The notes below the pieces were generated by a model. That model ran no database searches, was not told the DNA's origin, and saw nothing but the letters and a program-made list of their open reading frames with translations. A stretch of DNA of 64,000 nt from Phycisphaerales bacterium UBA7800 (GTDB taxonomy: Bacteria; Planctomycetota; Phycisphaerae; Phycisphaerales; Phycisphaeraceae). This document shows, one piece after another, positions 25,026-35,400 of the stretch. The stretch's first letter is position 1; each line of letters opens with the position of its first letter. The translations under genes were made by a program, and so were the position numbers. The DNA lies in NCBI GenBank assembly GCA_002480565.1, contig DLCK01000019.1, positions 1 through 64,000 of the forward strand. The letters are read 5' to 3'.

Positions 25026-26426
25026 ATGGCGACTTTAATGCAGGACTCTCTGCATAACTTGTGGTTCCTGGCGCAAACGCAGGGCAAACCCACCATCTCG
25101 GCCAGCAGTGTGTTGGCACCGTATATGGCTGTGTTCTTTGTCGCGTTCTTTGTCAGCTTTGTGGCCACACCTGTCATGCGTTGGTTAGCCATCCGTAACG
25201 GCGTGGTGGACTGGCCGGACTTTAAACGCAAAGTACATCTCCAACCCGTGGCATACCTTGGTGGCATCGCAATCTTCCTGGGTTGGCTTGCAGGTATTCT
25301 CATGTGCTTTGTCCTTGAACCACACGATGCGCGTGTGATCGAGTTGGGCATGGAACATGTCAAATTCCCCTTTGCCATTGTCATCGGCGGTGCGGTCATC
25401 GCACTTACCGGTGTGATCGATGATGTCTATGGTGTCTCACCACGTGTGAAAATCGGCGGGCAACTCTTCGCAGCCGCAGCGCTGGCAACACAGGACGTGG
25501 GCACCGAACTCGTGGCCGACACCTTCAGCTCACTAGGCGTCGCATTCCCACATAGTGACATCGTGGCATACGTCCTGGGCGCGATCTTCATCGCAGTCCT
25601 CGTCGTCGGTGGGTGTAACTCCGTGAACCTGCTCGATGGGATGGACGGCTTGGCGTCAGGTGTGACCGCGATTGCAGTCTGTGGATTCCTGGTGATCTCA
25701 CTGGTCGTCGCCATCGGTATGAGTAATCCCATGCAGGAAGCACCCGGTATCGACCTGATCACTTCACCGATACGCATCGTGATGTGCCTGGCAATACTCG
25801 GGACGTTAATGGGATTCTTACCCTACAACTTCAACCCGGCGAATATCTTCATGGGGGACGCCGGCTCGTTGTTGCTCGGTTATCTGAGTGTCTCAACCAT
25901 CTTGCTCCTGGCTCACGCTCCGGGACCCGGCCCAGCTTTGGTGATGGCGGCATTGGTCGTCTTTGCCATGCCGTTTACCGATACCGTCCTGGCCATCACG
26001 CGTCGCAAGATGTCCGGCAAGCCGATCTTCAGCCCTGACAAAGCCCATCTGCATCACCAACTTCGCAAGTCGGGCCTGAGTGTCAAACAGACCGTGTTGG
26101 CAATGTATGGCCTGTGTCTTGGCTTTGCGACCATTGGATGCATGATGGTGTTCCTGCGTTGGCGCTATGTCCTTGCCATCTTCTTTGTCCTCTTTGCATT
26201 CATTGCGGTCACCGCCATCAAGAGTGCGCAAAACAAGGTGATTCAGGCAACCATCGACCCAGGCTCTCGCAAGGATGATGAGGTCACCATTGATGTAGCA
26301 ATTGATGAGACGGGCCAAATCCCACGTCGTGGGGCAAAGACACATTCACCCACGGTTCAGCATGCTGCCAATGATCAAGTCACGACCGATATGCCAAACA
26401 CTTCAGCCACCGACGCGATCTCCTGA
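25026..26426 (+). CDS. undecaprenyl-phosphate sugar-1-phosphate transferase (WecA/MraY family)
   Basis: Integral membrane enzyme that starts a glycan by moving a sugar-1-phosphate from a UDP-sugar to undecaprenyl phosphate. The 466 residues contain about ten hydrophobic segments. Family motifs are present: GGIAIFLGW, the metal-binding DDVYGVSPRVK, NLLDGMDGLASG, FMGDAGSLLLGY and the HLHHQL histidine motif near residue 345, characteristic of bacterial WecA-type enzymes. A hydrophilic tail of about 60 residues is extra. I choose the ATG at 25026 since GGAGGGG lies just upstream; the GTG at 24954 falls inside a hairpin. It is the last gene of the polysaccharide locus. Confidence 0.92.
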   Translation: MATLMQDSLHNLWFLAQTQGKPTISASSVLAPYMAVFFVAFFVSFVATPVMRWLAIRNGVVDWPDFKRKVHLQPVAYLGGIAIFLGWLAGILMCFVLEPHDARVIELGMEHVKFPFAIVIGGAVIALTGVIDDVYGVSPRVKIGGQLFAAAALATQDVGTELVADTFSSLGVAFPHSDIVAYVLGAIFIAVLVVGGCNSVNLLDGMDGLASGVTAIAVCGFLVISLVVAIGMSNPMQEAPGIDLITSPIRIVMCLAILGTLMGFLPYNFNPANIFMGDAGSLLLGYLSVSTILLLAHAPGPGPALVMAALVVFAMPFTDTVLAITRRKMSGKPIFSPDKAHLHHQLRKSGLSVKQTVLAMYGLCLGFATIGCMMVFLRWRYVLAIFFVLFAFIAVTAIKSAQNKVIQATIDPGSRKDDEVTIDVAIDETGQIPRRGAKTHSPTVQHAANDQVTTDMPNTSATDAIS

Positions 26427-26736
26427 ATCATTTATCACGGTCTATCAGATCAACTCGCAAAAGATGCATACCTTCGCGCAGACTATCAATCCTGCAATAT
26501 ATCCTGTCAATAACAGATGCCATAATTTCTTTAGCGATTGAATTAATACCAAGATCGATGCAGTCTATGTATCACTTTGGTAACAATACCCAAGGTGTCG
26601 GATGAGGTAGCATTCACCCCTGTATTTACAGTGTTTTTCGATACAGAGAATGACTGTATTAATATTCTAATTTGTAATCGAATGTTTTATATTCCATGTT
26701 GTTACACATGATATTAAAAACGCTATGCTATACCGC
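26427..26736. other. intergenic region before the first LacI-family gene
   Basis: An AT-rich stretch of 310 bases with no gene. A weak promoter is possible: TTACAC near 26702, sixteen bases, then TATGCT. No terminator is obvious after the WecA-like gene. Confidence 0.35.
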
Positions 26737-27837
26737 ATGCCCAGAATCACTTTGAAGGATGTCGCACAGCAAGCCGGGTGTTCGCCGGGCGTTGTCTCTG
26801 CCGTACTCAATAAGTCCAAGGGGAATATTGGTGTCGCCCAGACCACGCGCGAACGCGTCTTGCAGGTCGCTCGCGAGCTTAAATATCGCCCCAATCATGC
26901 AGCACGTTCACTGGCTAGAAGTCGGACCATGACGTTGGGTTTGGCTTTTGCGCCGGGCTTTAATATCCAGGTCGGTGAACTGTTTCAAATGCGCATGATT
27001 CAGGGCATTGAATCGGTCTGTCTGCAACATGGCTACGACATCCTGCTGGTCCAAGGTGACCAAAGCGACAGTGTTGAGTCAGGTTTATTGCGCTTGGCTC
27101 CGGATCGTGTGGATGGACTGCTTTTGATTTTACGCAGCAGTCTTGATCCGGACTTTCATGACATTCTTAAAGATATCAAACACGTGGTGAGTATCGGCCA
27201 TCAGGTCGGTAATGATGCGTACCCAGCGGTGCTCTACGACAATGTCTGTGCGATGCAGTTGGCTGTGGGACATCTTGTAGCCAAGGGGCGTAAACGGATC
27301 GGATTTCTAGGTGAATGTCGTGAACATCCCCATGCAGATAACATCGCAAGGCATGAAGCATTTAGCCAACAGATCAAGCAGGCAGGATTAGAACTCAAAT
27401 CGCAATGGATGTACGGGCTTAACATACGACCACATGTCAGCTCGCAACCCTGGGCAGGTGACAGTTTTCGTGAAGGCTACTTCGGCGCGCGTTACATCTT
27501 TGATAATGCTACCGCCAAACCCGACGCACTGGTGGGGTACAACGACTTGGCCATTGCCGGTGCACTGCGCTATCTCACCGAAGCCGGACTTAAGAGTCCC
27601 GATGACTGCATGCTCATTGGCGTGGATGGCTCGCAGTTTTGCAGTACCTCCACACCGACCCTTTCAACCATCAGCCAACCCCTTGAAGCCATGGGCAAGT
27701 TGGCAACAACCATGCTTCTGCAACTCATCGAACAGGAAGCCGAAGATTTTCAGGCCTCGCCGGTGACCACCCAAGTTTTAGAGCCTAAACTCATCGCTCG
27801 TGAATCCACAGGTAATGCGCTGTCGATGTTGTTGTGA
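26737..27837 (+). CDS. LacI-family transcriptional regulator
   Basis: DNA-binding repressor or activator with an N-terminal helix-turn-helix (ITLKDVAQQAGCSPGVVSAV) and hinge (YRPNHAARSLAR). The periplasmic-binding-protein-like effector domain ends in DGSQFCSTSTPTLSTI. The 366 residues begin at the ATG at 26737 (MPRITLKD); an upstream ATG at 26725 is less likely. The turn CSPGVVS departs slightly from the usual VSPATVS. It converges on the MDR dehydrogenase gene, whose other side carries a second LacI-family gene. Its ligand is probably a sugar, by family. Confidence 0.9.
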   Translation: MPRITLKDVAQQAGCSPGVVSAVLNKSKGNIGVAQTTRERVLQVARELKYRPNHAARSLARSRTMTLGLAFAPGFNIQVGELFQMRMIQGIESVCLQHGYDILLVQGDQSDSVESGLLRLAPDRVDGLLLILRSSLDPDFHDILKDIKHVVSIGHQVGNDAYPAVLYDNVCAMQLAVGHLVAKGRKRIGFLGECREHPHADNIARHEAFSQQIKQAGLELKSQWMYGLNIRPHVSSQPWAGDSFREGYFGARYIFDNATAKPDALVGYNDLAIAGALRYLTEAGLKSPDDCMLIGVDGSQFCSTSTPTLSTISQPLEAMGKLATTMLLQLIEQEAEDFQASPVTTQVLEPKLIARESTGNALSMLL

Positions 27838-27850
27838 GAGAATCTGCCAA

Positions 27851-28882
27851 TCAGCTTTTGCCATCCTGCCAATTCACAATGATCCCAAGTGTCGAGCAGC
27901 TGCGTTTGTCGATGGCATCGTACATCTGTGCAATCTCGCTGGGCGTAATCCGATGACTGATCCATTGGCTGACCTTGAGTTGTTCCTTGAGAATCATCTC
28001 CAGGATCAATTGGAAATCGCGCTGCTTGGTTTGATGAAAGACACCGGTTTGCGCGGTGTTGGGGGAGCTGTTGATATGCGCCCCGATCACTGTGATGCTG
28101 CGTGATTGAATCCCTTCGTAAAAACTGAACATGATCTCACCATGCTGGCATCCAAGCAGTACCATTCGGCCACATTGGCGCGTCAATCCCAATCCCATGA
28201 CGATGGCATTGATATTGCCACTGGCTTCGATGACCACATCTGCACCCCAGCCGTCGGTGAGATCCTTGATGGCTTGATCCGATGCCTGGTTTAAGGGGTT
28301 AAAGGCATGTGTCGCGCCATATTGCATTGCAAGTTTCTGACGTTCTTCATCAGGGTCCAACACGATGATCTTCGAAGCGCCATCAATCTGAGCAAGTGAG
28401 ATGGCAAGCAAACCCACCAGGCCCGCGCCCATGACCACCACCGCATCGCCCAGTCGGACATCGGCTCGGCGGACGCCGTTAAGTGAAATGGCAGCCAGCT
28501 CCAAAAAGCACGCATCCTCCAGTGACACCGTATCGGGCACCACCGTCACGCGTCCTTGTTCAAGACAGCAGGCCGAGACATGCGGGTGATGTGCCATGAC
28601 CTTCTGGCCGGGCTTGAGCGTGCAGCCTTGGCCGACTTCCTGGACGATCCCGCCCAGTGAATAGCCCGGGTAAAACGGGTAACTCGCCCATGAGTTGGCA
28701 GGCTGATCCTTGCGCTGTAATCGCGAGTGATGCCCTGCATAAAAACTCATTTCCGTACCCGGACTGATCAAACTGCATTGGGTCTGCATCAGCAATTCGC
28801 CGGAACCAGGCTTACCGACTTGAAATGTTTGGATTTCACATTTTCGTTTCTCAGGGATCACAACACGAGTAGCTTGCATCAC
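27851..28882 (-). CDS. medium-chain dehydrogenase/reductase (zinc-type alcohol dehydrogenase-like)
   Basis: Cytoplasmic oxidoreductase of 343 residues. The GroES-like N-terminal domain has CSLISPGTE and SLGGIVQEVG. The NAD(P)-binding domain carries VVVMGAGLVGLLA and an acidic end IVLDPDEER, which favours NAD. The usual structural-zinc cysteine cluster and the GHE catalytic motif are absent (HPHVSACC stands instead), as in the subgroup of sugar-linked MDR enzymes found next to regulators. It probably oxidises a sugar or polyol. It is divergent from the LacI-family gene at 29116, and the shared region has repeated TAAAC-type operators. MMQ or MQ starts are equivalent. Confidence 0.82.
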   Translation of the reverse strand: MMQATRVVIPEKRKCEIQTFQVGKPGSGELLMQTQCSLISPGTEMSFYAGHHSRLQRKDQPANSWASYPFYPGYSLGGIVQEVGQGCTLKPGQKVMAHHPHVSACCLEQGRVTVVPDTVSLEDACFLELAAISLNGVRRADVRLGDAVVVMGAGLVGLLAISLAQIDGASKIIVLDPDEERQKLAMQYGATHAFNPLNQASDQAIKDLTDGWGADVVIEASGNINAIVMGLGLTRQCGRMVLLGCQHGEIMFSFYEGIQSRSITVIGAHINSSPNTAQTGVFHQTKQRDFQLILEMILKEQLKVSQWISHRITPSEIAQMYDAIDKRSCSTLGIIVNWQDGKS

Positions 28883-29115
28883 AATGACTCCAATGTTTAT
28901 AGCAGCATGTTTTAAACAAATTAAACAATATAAGTTTTTCTAATGTTAAAAACTCTACGTTGCGTATGACTTGGAGTCAATGAATGAGATGGTTGTTAAA
29001 AATGTTTTAATTATTTAATTGTGAAAAAATGGATTGTTATGATAAAATTTACGTTCATAGTGTGTGTATTGATTGATAATGTTTAATATAAACAAATTAA
29101 ACAAAAAGGCAGGAT
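28883..29115. promoter_or_regulatory. divergent promoter region with candidate LacI operators
   Basis: AAACAAATTAAACAA occurs twice in exact copy, at 28914-28928 next to the dehydrogenase and at 29090-29104 just before the LacI-family start. Each is next to a GTTTA...TAAAC half-palindrome. This matches an auto-regulated LacI-type regulator that also controls the divergent enzyme. Confidence 0.5.
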
Positions 29116-30150
29116 ATGGTTACCATTCGAGAGATTGCTCAATCCGCGGGCGTGAGTCCTGCTACGGTGTCGCTGGTTTTAAACAACAGTCCGCGTGTTG
29201 CAGTTCAGACACGTGAGTTGGTGGAACAGTCCGTTAAGACGCTTGGCTATGAGCCTCGTCAGGCAGGTCGTCCCCGTCGTGCTCATGCACAGTCAGGGAT
29301 GCGTCATCATGTGGGTTTTGTCACCAGTCGCCCGATGAGTCAGTTCAAGCGAACGTTGTTGTATCTGGATGTGCTTGATGGGATCAATGCAGCATTGGCT
29401 AGCGAGCAGTCCACTTCACAATTTGTGCATGTTGATCTTGATCAACCGCTGCCCCGGGAGTTGGTTGAGAAACAGTTTGAGGGCTTGATTGTGCTTGGCC
29501 CGGAATTGGTTCCCGTCCTGCAGGAGCTTGACCCTGCCATTGCGTTTGTACAGGTGATGGGCGCGCCGGTCTTTAATGCCAATTGGGATCAGGTGACATG
29601 CAATAACCAACTCACCGCGGAACTCGCTGGGCGGTATCTGCTTAAGCAGGGACACAAGCACATCGCCATTCTCGATGTCGAGGATCACAACCAGCCGCAT
29701 GCGATCCGTAACAAGTCCTTTGCAGAATTTGCGATTGCACAAGGCGCCAGGGTTCGGATCAATCCTGCGTTGAAATTGCAGAAGGGCGTGCTCTTGCATA
29801 CGCAATTGGTCGCCCCCTTAAAACACTTGTTTAAAGGCAAATCCCGACCGACGGCACTTTACTGTGCTGCCGACATGTACACCGCAGCCGTGTATCCTGC
29901 CTTGACAAGTATTGGTCTGCGACCGGGCATTGATGTGTGCATAGCCTCAAGCAACAATGAGTCGAACATCTTCGCTGCCTTGGACCCTCAGCCTGTGAGT
30001 GTGGATTTGAATCCTTTTGAAATTGGTTACCGTGCAGCAACGACTTTACTCCGTCGCATCCAATCACCGCAGGTGCCATGCTCTTTGCAATTGATCTCAC
30101 CAAGCTTGCCGCAGTTGGATGAGGATTCAAGTGATGTCAACAACACATAA
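29116..30150 (+). CDS. LacI-family transcriptional regulator
   Basis: A 344-residue regulator. Its N-terminal helix-turn-helix is textbook LacI (IREIAQSAGVSPATVSLVL), followed by a sugar-binding-like domain with a conserved GHKHIAILD stretch and the C-terminal SVDLNPFEIGYRAA. A proline- and arginine-rich hinge (RQAGRPRRAHAQ) precedes the effector domain. AAGGCAGG lies before the ATG. It is divergent from the MDR dehydrogenase, with a duplicated AAACAAATTAAACAA between them, which suggests local and auto-regulation. The esterase and beta-galactosidase genes downstream may also belong to its regulon. Confidence 0.9.
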   Translation: MVTIREIAQSAGVSPATVSLVLNNSPRVAVQTRELVEQSVKTLGYEPRQAGRPRRAHAQSGMRHHVGFVTSRPMSQFKRTLLYLDVLDGINAALASEQSTSQFVHVDLDQPLPRELVEKQFEGLIVLGPELVPVLQELDPAIAFVQVMGAPVFNANWDQVTCNNQLTAELAGRYLLKQGHKHIAILDVEDHNQPHAIRNKSFAEFAIAQGARVRINPALKLQKGVLLHTQLVAPLKHLFKGKSRPTALYCAADMYTAAVYPALTSIGLRPGIDVCIASSNNESNIFAALDPQPVSVDLNPFEIGYRAATTLLRRIQSPQVPCSLQLISPSLPQLDEDSSDVNNT

Positions 30151-30213
30151 CACAACAAGCCGCATCATGATGACACGGCTTGTTGATTGATTCGTGGTTG
30201 TCATGTTGTAGGT

Positions 30214-32205
30214 TTACGGCACGTCGGTTCTAAACGGCACGGCGGGCAAACCTTCTTTGTTGTACAGATTCACATCAGGGTTGATGGCCCAGCCGTAGCG
30301 GACGGCTTTGATTTGATCGACACCTTCTGCGGAGACGATGATGGTGTTGCCTTTGATCACGGCATCGGCCCAGACGGCTTGATCGCCATCGCCTTGGATT
30401 TCAAAACCTTTAAGTTTGTCACCCTTGATGACCAGTCCGCCGCCGACGTTGTCGAAGGTGAGGGTTGCTTTGTTGCTATCGATTTTCATGGACTTGAACA
30501 GGGGGCCTTGGGCGACGAGTTTTTCGCCGTAGGCAATTTCACGGGCTTGGAGGAACAGGCGATAACCCACGTCCTGCTTGTTGCGTGGATGGATGTCCTT
30601 GGCTTCACCGATGTCGATGGTCATGCTGATGCCGGTGTTGGGATCTTTGATGGCGGTGAGCAGTTGGGCTTCACGCAGTTCCGCCCAGTTGTCTTGGCTG
30701 GGTTGAGACTTTTGAGCCCGGAAGTTAGCCAGTGAGACCATAAAGAAGGGGAACTGCCCGACTTCCCATCGGTCGCGCCAATCCTTGATGAGGGTGGGCA
30801 TGAGGGTTCGGTACTGCATGGGGTTGCCGGCATTGGATTCGCCCTGATACCAGATGGCACCTTTGATACCGTAGCCGACGATGGGGTTGACCATCGCGTT
30901 AAAGAGGACGCCAGGTCGACCTGCACTAAATGGGCTTTGGGCTCTGGAGAGTGTTTGGTATTCGATTTTTGTCAGCCATGGTCCAGCCAGTGAGATGGAC
31001 TTGTCGGTGCTTCCGTTGGCAAGGGTAGCATACATATCCGCAGCGTCGCCGCCCCAGAGTCCGCCTTGTCCTGCCAGGTCAAAGACACGAATGGCGATGA
31101 CGTTTTTGCCTGCCTTGACGAGTTTGCCAGGGACACGATATTTGCGTGGGACATTCCAGAACTCGGTTTCACCTTTGGCGATGTCACCTTTACCGTCGAT
31201 GTAGGTTCCGTTGAAGAAGGCCTGGTCCACTTCATCAATGGGGCCAGGCATCAGCAGCAGATCTTTGCCTGCCCATTGCTGTGGGACGTCAATGGTTTTG
31301 CGGTACCAGAGGATGCCGTCCATGTTGGGATAGCCGTTCTTTTCCCAGTTGCCCGGGGTATTGGATGGCTTCCAGTCGGAGGTGTCCAGTGAAGTGTTGG
31401 CAAATTGCAGAGCGGCTTTTTGGTCACTTTGGAGTTGGTGGACGGTTGCGATGGACTGCTTGTATTTTTTGAGAGCTGCATGGTAATCGGCCATGAGCTT
31501 GTCTTTGTTGCCGTAGACATTTTCAAGATCGTCGATGGCTTTGTTGAAGTCGGTCAGTGCAGCACGAAGGGCAGGGTGACTGATCCAGGATTGAGCGGGT
31601 GTGCCACCCCAGTAGGTGCCGATGAGTCCGATGGGAATGTTCAGGTGTTGGTGGAGATTGCGTCCAAAGAAGTATCCAACTGCGGAGAACTGTGCGGAGC
31701 TTTGGGGTGTGCATGCTGCCCATGACGCGTTGACATCTTCCAGGGGGACGGGGCTGGTTTCCTTGACGACATTAAAGAGTCGGATGTTGGGGAATTGGGC
31801 TGCTGCGATTTCCGCTTCTTTGTTATTGGCATTTCGCAGGGGCCATTCCATATTCGATTGACCGGAGCAGACCCAGACATCGCCGATGAGTATGTCATTG
31901 AGGATGATGGTGTTGTTGCCGGTGAGAGTCATCGTTTGCGGCTTGGCGTTGGCTTTTTGAGCAGGTAGAGACAGTGACCATTCGCCGTGGATATTGGCAA
32001 TGGCGGTGGCGGTTTGGCCGGCAAATTCAACGGTGACTTTCTCGTTGTGCTGAGCATTGCCCCAGACTTTGATCGGCAGATTGCGTTGGAGCACCATGTG
32101 ATGACCAAACACCGAAGGCAGTTCGATATTGGCATCGACCGAGGAGACGGCAATAACCAACAATAACAGACAGGTGACGAAGTGAGTAGCCATCTTGCGC
32201 AGCAT
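30214..32205 (-). CDS. exported sialate O-acetylesterase-like enzyme (SASA/DUF303)
   Basis: Predicted secreted carbohydrate esterase removing acetyl groups from sialic acid or plant-type acetylated sugars. From the ATG at 32205 there is a signal peptide (MLRKMATHFVTCLLLLVIAV, cleavage near VDA-NI). An N-terminal beta-domain follows (PSVFGHHMVLQR) and then the nucleophile motif VCSGQSNMEWPL. A jelly-roll insertion typical of the large members lies at about residues 265-395, and the C-terminal catalytic half contains WYQGESNAGNP. The 664 residues fit this class. AAGGA precedes the start. It is divergent from the beta-galactosidase, which points to joint use of complex glycans. Confidence 0.9.
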   Translation of the reverse strand: MLRKMATHFVTCLLLLVIAVSSVDANIELPSVFGHHMVLQRNLPIKVWGNAQHNEKVTVEFAGQTATAIANIHGEWSLSLPAQKANAKPQTMTLTGNNTIILNDILIGDVWVCSGQSNMEWPLRNANNKEAEIAAAQFPNIRLFNVVKETSPVPLEDVNASWAACTPQSSAQFSAVGYFFGRNLHQHLNIPIGLIGTYWGGTPAQSWISHPALRAALTDFNKAIDDLENVYGNKDKLMADYHAALKKYKQSIATVHQLQSDQKAALQFANTSLDTSDWKPSNTPGNWEKNGYPNMDGILWYRKTIDVPQQWAGKDLLLMPGPIDEVDQAFFNGTYIDGKGDIAKGETEFWNVPRKYRVPGKLVKAGKNVIAIRVFDLAGQGGLWGGDAADMYATLANGSTDKSISLAGPWLTKIEYQTLSRAQSPFSAGRPGVLFNAMVNPIVGYGIKGAIWYQGESNAGNPMQYRTLMPTLIKDWRDRWEVGQFPFFMVSLANFRAQKSQPSQDNWAELREAQLLTAIKDPNTGISMTIDIGEAKDIHPRNKQDVGYRLFLQAREIAYGEKLVAQGPLFKSMKIDSNKATLTFDNVGGGLVIKGDKLKGFEIQGDGDQAVWADAVIKGNTIIVSAEGVDQIKAVRYGWAINPDVNLYNKEGLPAVPFRTDVP

Positions 32206-32463
32206 GGGGTGATCCTTACTTGGTGTGGGCAAAAATATCATTGGGGGAAATTGGAAAACCGGACAAGTATTAAAGTGTATCCAATTGTTTTGCTCTGACA
32301 ACAGGCTCACGGAAGATTATAACGATCACGTAAAAATAGCATGACCAAATATGACATGTATGCCTGTTTAGCCATGGGGAAAAATTTGAATCACTGTATG
32401 ATGTACGACCCGATTTAAGCTCGGCATTATTATTACTTTGACCACATAGAACAGGACTTTGCC

Positions 32464-35400
32464 ATGAGCATGAGCATGGAATTTGAGCAGAATCACAAAC
32501 TCGTCTACCCCGCGGACCCCAAGCCCGGCAAGGCACATCCGCATTGGGAAAACGAAAACGTCATCAGTATCAACAAACGCCCGCCACATGCGACATTCGT
32601 CCCCTGCGAAGATTTCCAGCAGGCGGTCACCGTCTTGGATGTCTTTGAAGATGCCCGTGAGCTGAGCCCATACTTTTTTTCGCTCAATGGTGAGTGGTCT
32701 TTTAAATGGTCAGCTTCACCAGACAAACGCCCACGCGAGTTCTACAAGTCCGGCTACAACAGTTCCAAGTGGGATACCATCCAAGTGCCCGCCAACTGGG
32801 AAACCAACGGCTACGGCACGCCGATTTATACCAACGTCAAGTATCCGCACGTGGTCGACCCGCCACGCGTGATGGATCACAAAGGACAATGCCCCAAGGA
32901 TTGGACAGTCACCAAAGAACCCAACCCCGTTGGCTGTTACCTCAAGTCATTTATCCTCCCCGAAGAATGGGAGGGTCGACAGACACATATCCACTTTGCA
33001 GGCGTGCAGTCGGCGTTCTATATCTGGGTCAACGGCAAGTTGGTCGGATACTCACAAGGTGCGATGACACCCTCTGAATTCTGCATCACCGACTACGTCC
33101 AGGGCGGCGAAAACACCATCGCCATCGAAGTCTACAAATACTCCGACGGCTCGTATCTCGAAGACCAGGACTTCTGGCGATTGGCTGGCATCTTCCGTGA
33201 AGTGAACTTGGTTAGCACGCCTGATGTGCATGTCCGTGATTTTAAAGTCAACCCGCAACTCGATGATGACTACCGTCATGGCACGATCAACCTCACTGCC
33301 AACATCGAAAACCTTGGCAAACTCTGTTCCGACGATTACAGCCTGATGGTGCAGATGCTTGATGCCGATGGCGGTGAACTGCCCATGGATGTCTCAGGCA
33401 TGGCAGCAGTCGGCGAAGTCGATCCGGGTACCGAAAACATCGCAGAACTTCATCTCACCATTCTCAACCCCCGCAAATGGTCTTCCGAAACACCAGAGCT
33501 ATACACCGTCGTCCTGATGCTCATTGATGGTGAAGGTAATCCCGTGCAGGCGACAGCCACGCGTGTGGGCTTCCGCAAAATTGAAATCAAAGACGGCGGT
33601 AAGCTTCTGATCAACGGCAAGTCCATTAAATTCCGTGGCGTGAACCGACATGAGTTTGATCCCAAACGCGGTCGAGCCATCACCGTCGAATCCATGATCC
33701 GCGACATCATGATTATCAAGCAGCATAACTTGAACATGGTCCGAACCTCGCATTACCCCAACCAGGCGCAGTGGTATGCACTCTGTGATGTGATGGGTTT
33801 GTATGTCATGGATGAAGCCAACGTCGAAGCGCATGGCATGGGTTACAACCCCGAAGCACTTGGCTTTAGACCGACTTGGGATATGGCGCACGTGGCGCGA
33901 GCGGAGCGCATGGCTCACCGAGACAAGAACCATCCCAGCATCATTTTCTGGTCACTGGGCAACGAGTCAGGCAAGGGCAATGCTTTCCATAAAATGTCCC
34001 AAGCGATCCGCGCGATTGATCCGACACGACCCATTCACTATGAACTGATGGATGAAGCAGCAGACGTGGATTCAGCCATGTATCCCGATCATCAACGTCT
34101 CGAAGATATCGCAAAGATCGATACCCAACGCCCGTTTTTCCTCTGCGAATATGCTCACTGTATGGGTAACGCGCTGGGAAGCTTCGACGAATACTGGCGA
34201 ATCTACAAACAATATGACCGCATGATCGGCGGCGGTATCTGGGACTACTGCGACCAGGCTTTGGAATGCCCCGTCCCGGGAAGTAAAACCAGCAAAACCA
34301 GCGAAACCTTCCTGGCATACGGCGGAGACTTCGGCGATAAGCCCAATGATGGCAACTTCTCAGGCAACGGTATCACCACCGCGGATCGCAAGATCACGCC
34401 CAAGCTTAAAGAGGTCAAGAAAGTCCTCCAGCAGATTGATGTCACCTGCGACAGCGATGAGGATATGAACGCTGGCAATTACACGGTTACCAACAATCTG
34501 GACTTCACCAACCTCAATGCCTTTACCCCCAAGTGGGAGCTTGTCGAAGACGGTGATGTCATCGAGACCGGCACGATGCGCCCCATTGATGCCAAACCCG
34601 GACAGTCCGTCAAGATCACCATCCCCGCTTTTGCCCCCTCAGCCAAGACACACAACAAGTGGCATTACGAGGCAGGTTCCAATTGCAAACCCGGCTCGAT
34701 TTATCACATCCGACTGAGTTTTGCATTCAACGATCCGACCATCTGGTGCGAGCAGGGACATGTCCTTGCTACTGAAGAATTCGAAATCAAACCCTGGGCC
34801 AAGCCTGCGACCGCTGTGGATGTGAGCGCCTTCGCCAAGCTCAAGTACAAGCAGACACCTGCAAACATTGCCATCACCGGCAAGGGCTTTTCACTGACCA
34901 TCAATCGCAAGTCCGGCGCGATCACCGACTGGAAGCTCGGTCGCAAGGACATGCTCAAGGGACAGACCCTGCGTCCTGAAGCACATACCTTCCGCGCTCC
35001 AATTGATAACGAGCGTAACAACTGGGTCGAAAAATCCCGTCGTCATGAAGAAGCATGGATTCGTCTGATTGATGGGCAGTACACCGTCTACGATGTCCAG
35101 GCTGAGGAAGTGCTTGCGACTTCCAATACGGTGTCCGAAGCCAATGGTTGGAAGCCTCAGGTGGTTGCCCAGGCTTGCCCGCAGATGATCCGGGTCAGTG
35201 TGCTTGGCGCGGTCAACGCAGGCCATGGTGCGCGGGTGGATCACCGATTGACCTACACCATTTTTGGTGATGGGACGATTCGTCTGGACAACCAGATCAC
35301 GCCTCATCGCTGCCCGCAGTCGCTTGCCCGCATAGGCATCCGCCTGGTTGTGTCCGATGCGTTTAACGCGTTGCAATACGCAGGATTGGGCCCTGAGGAA

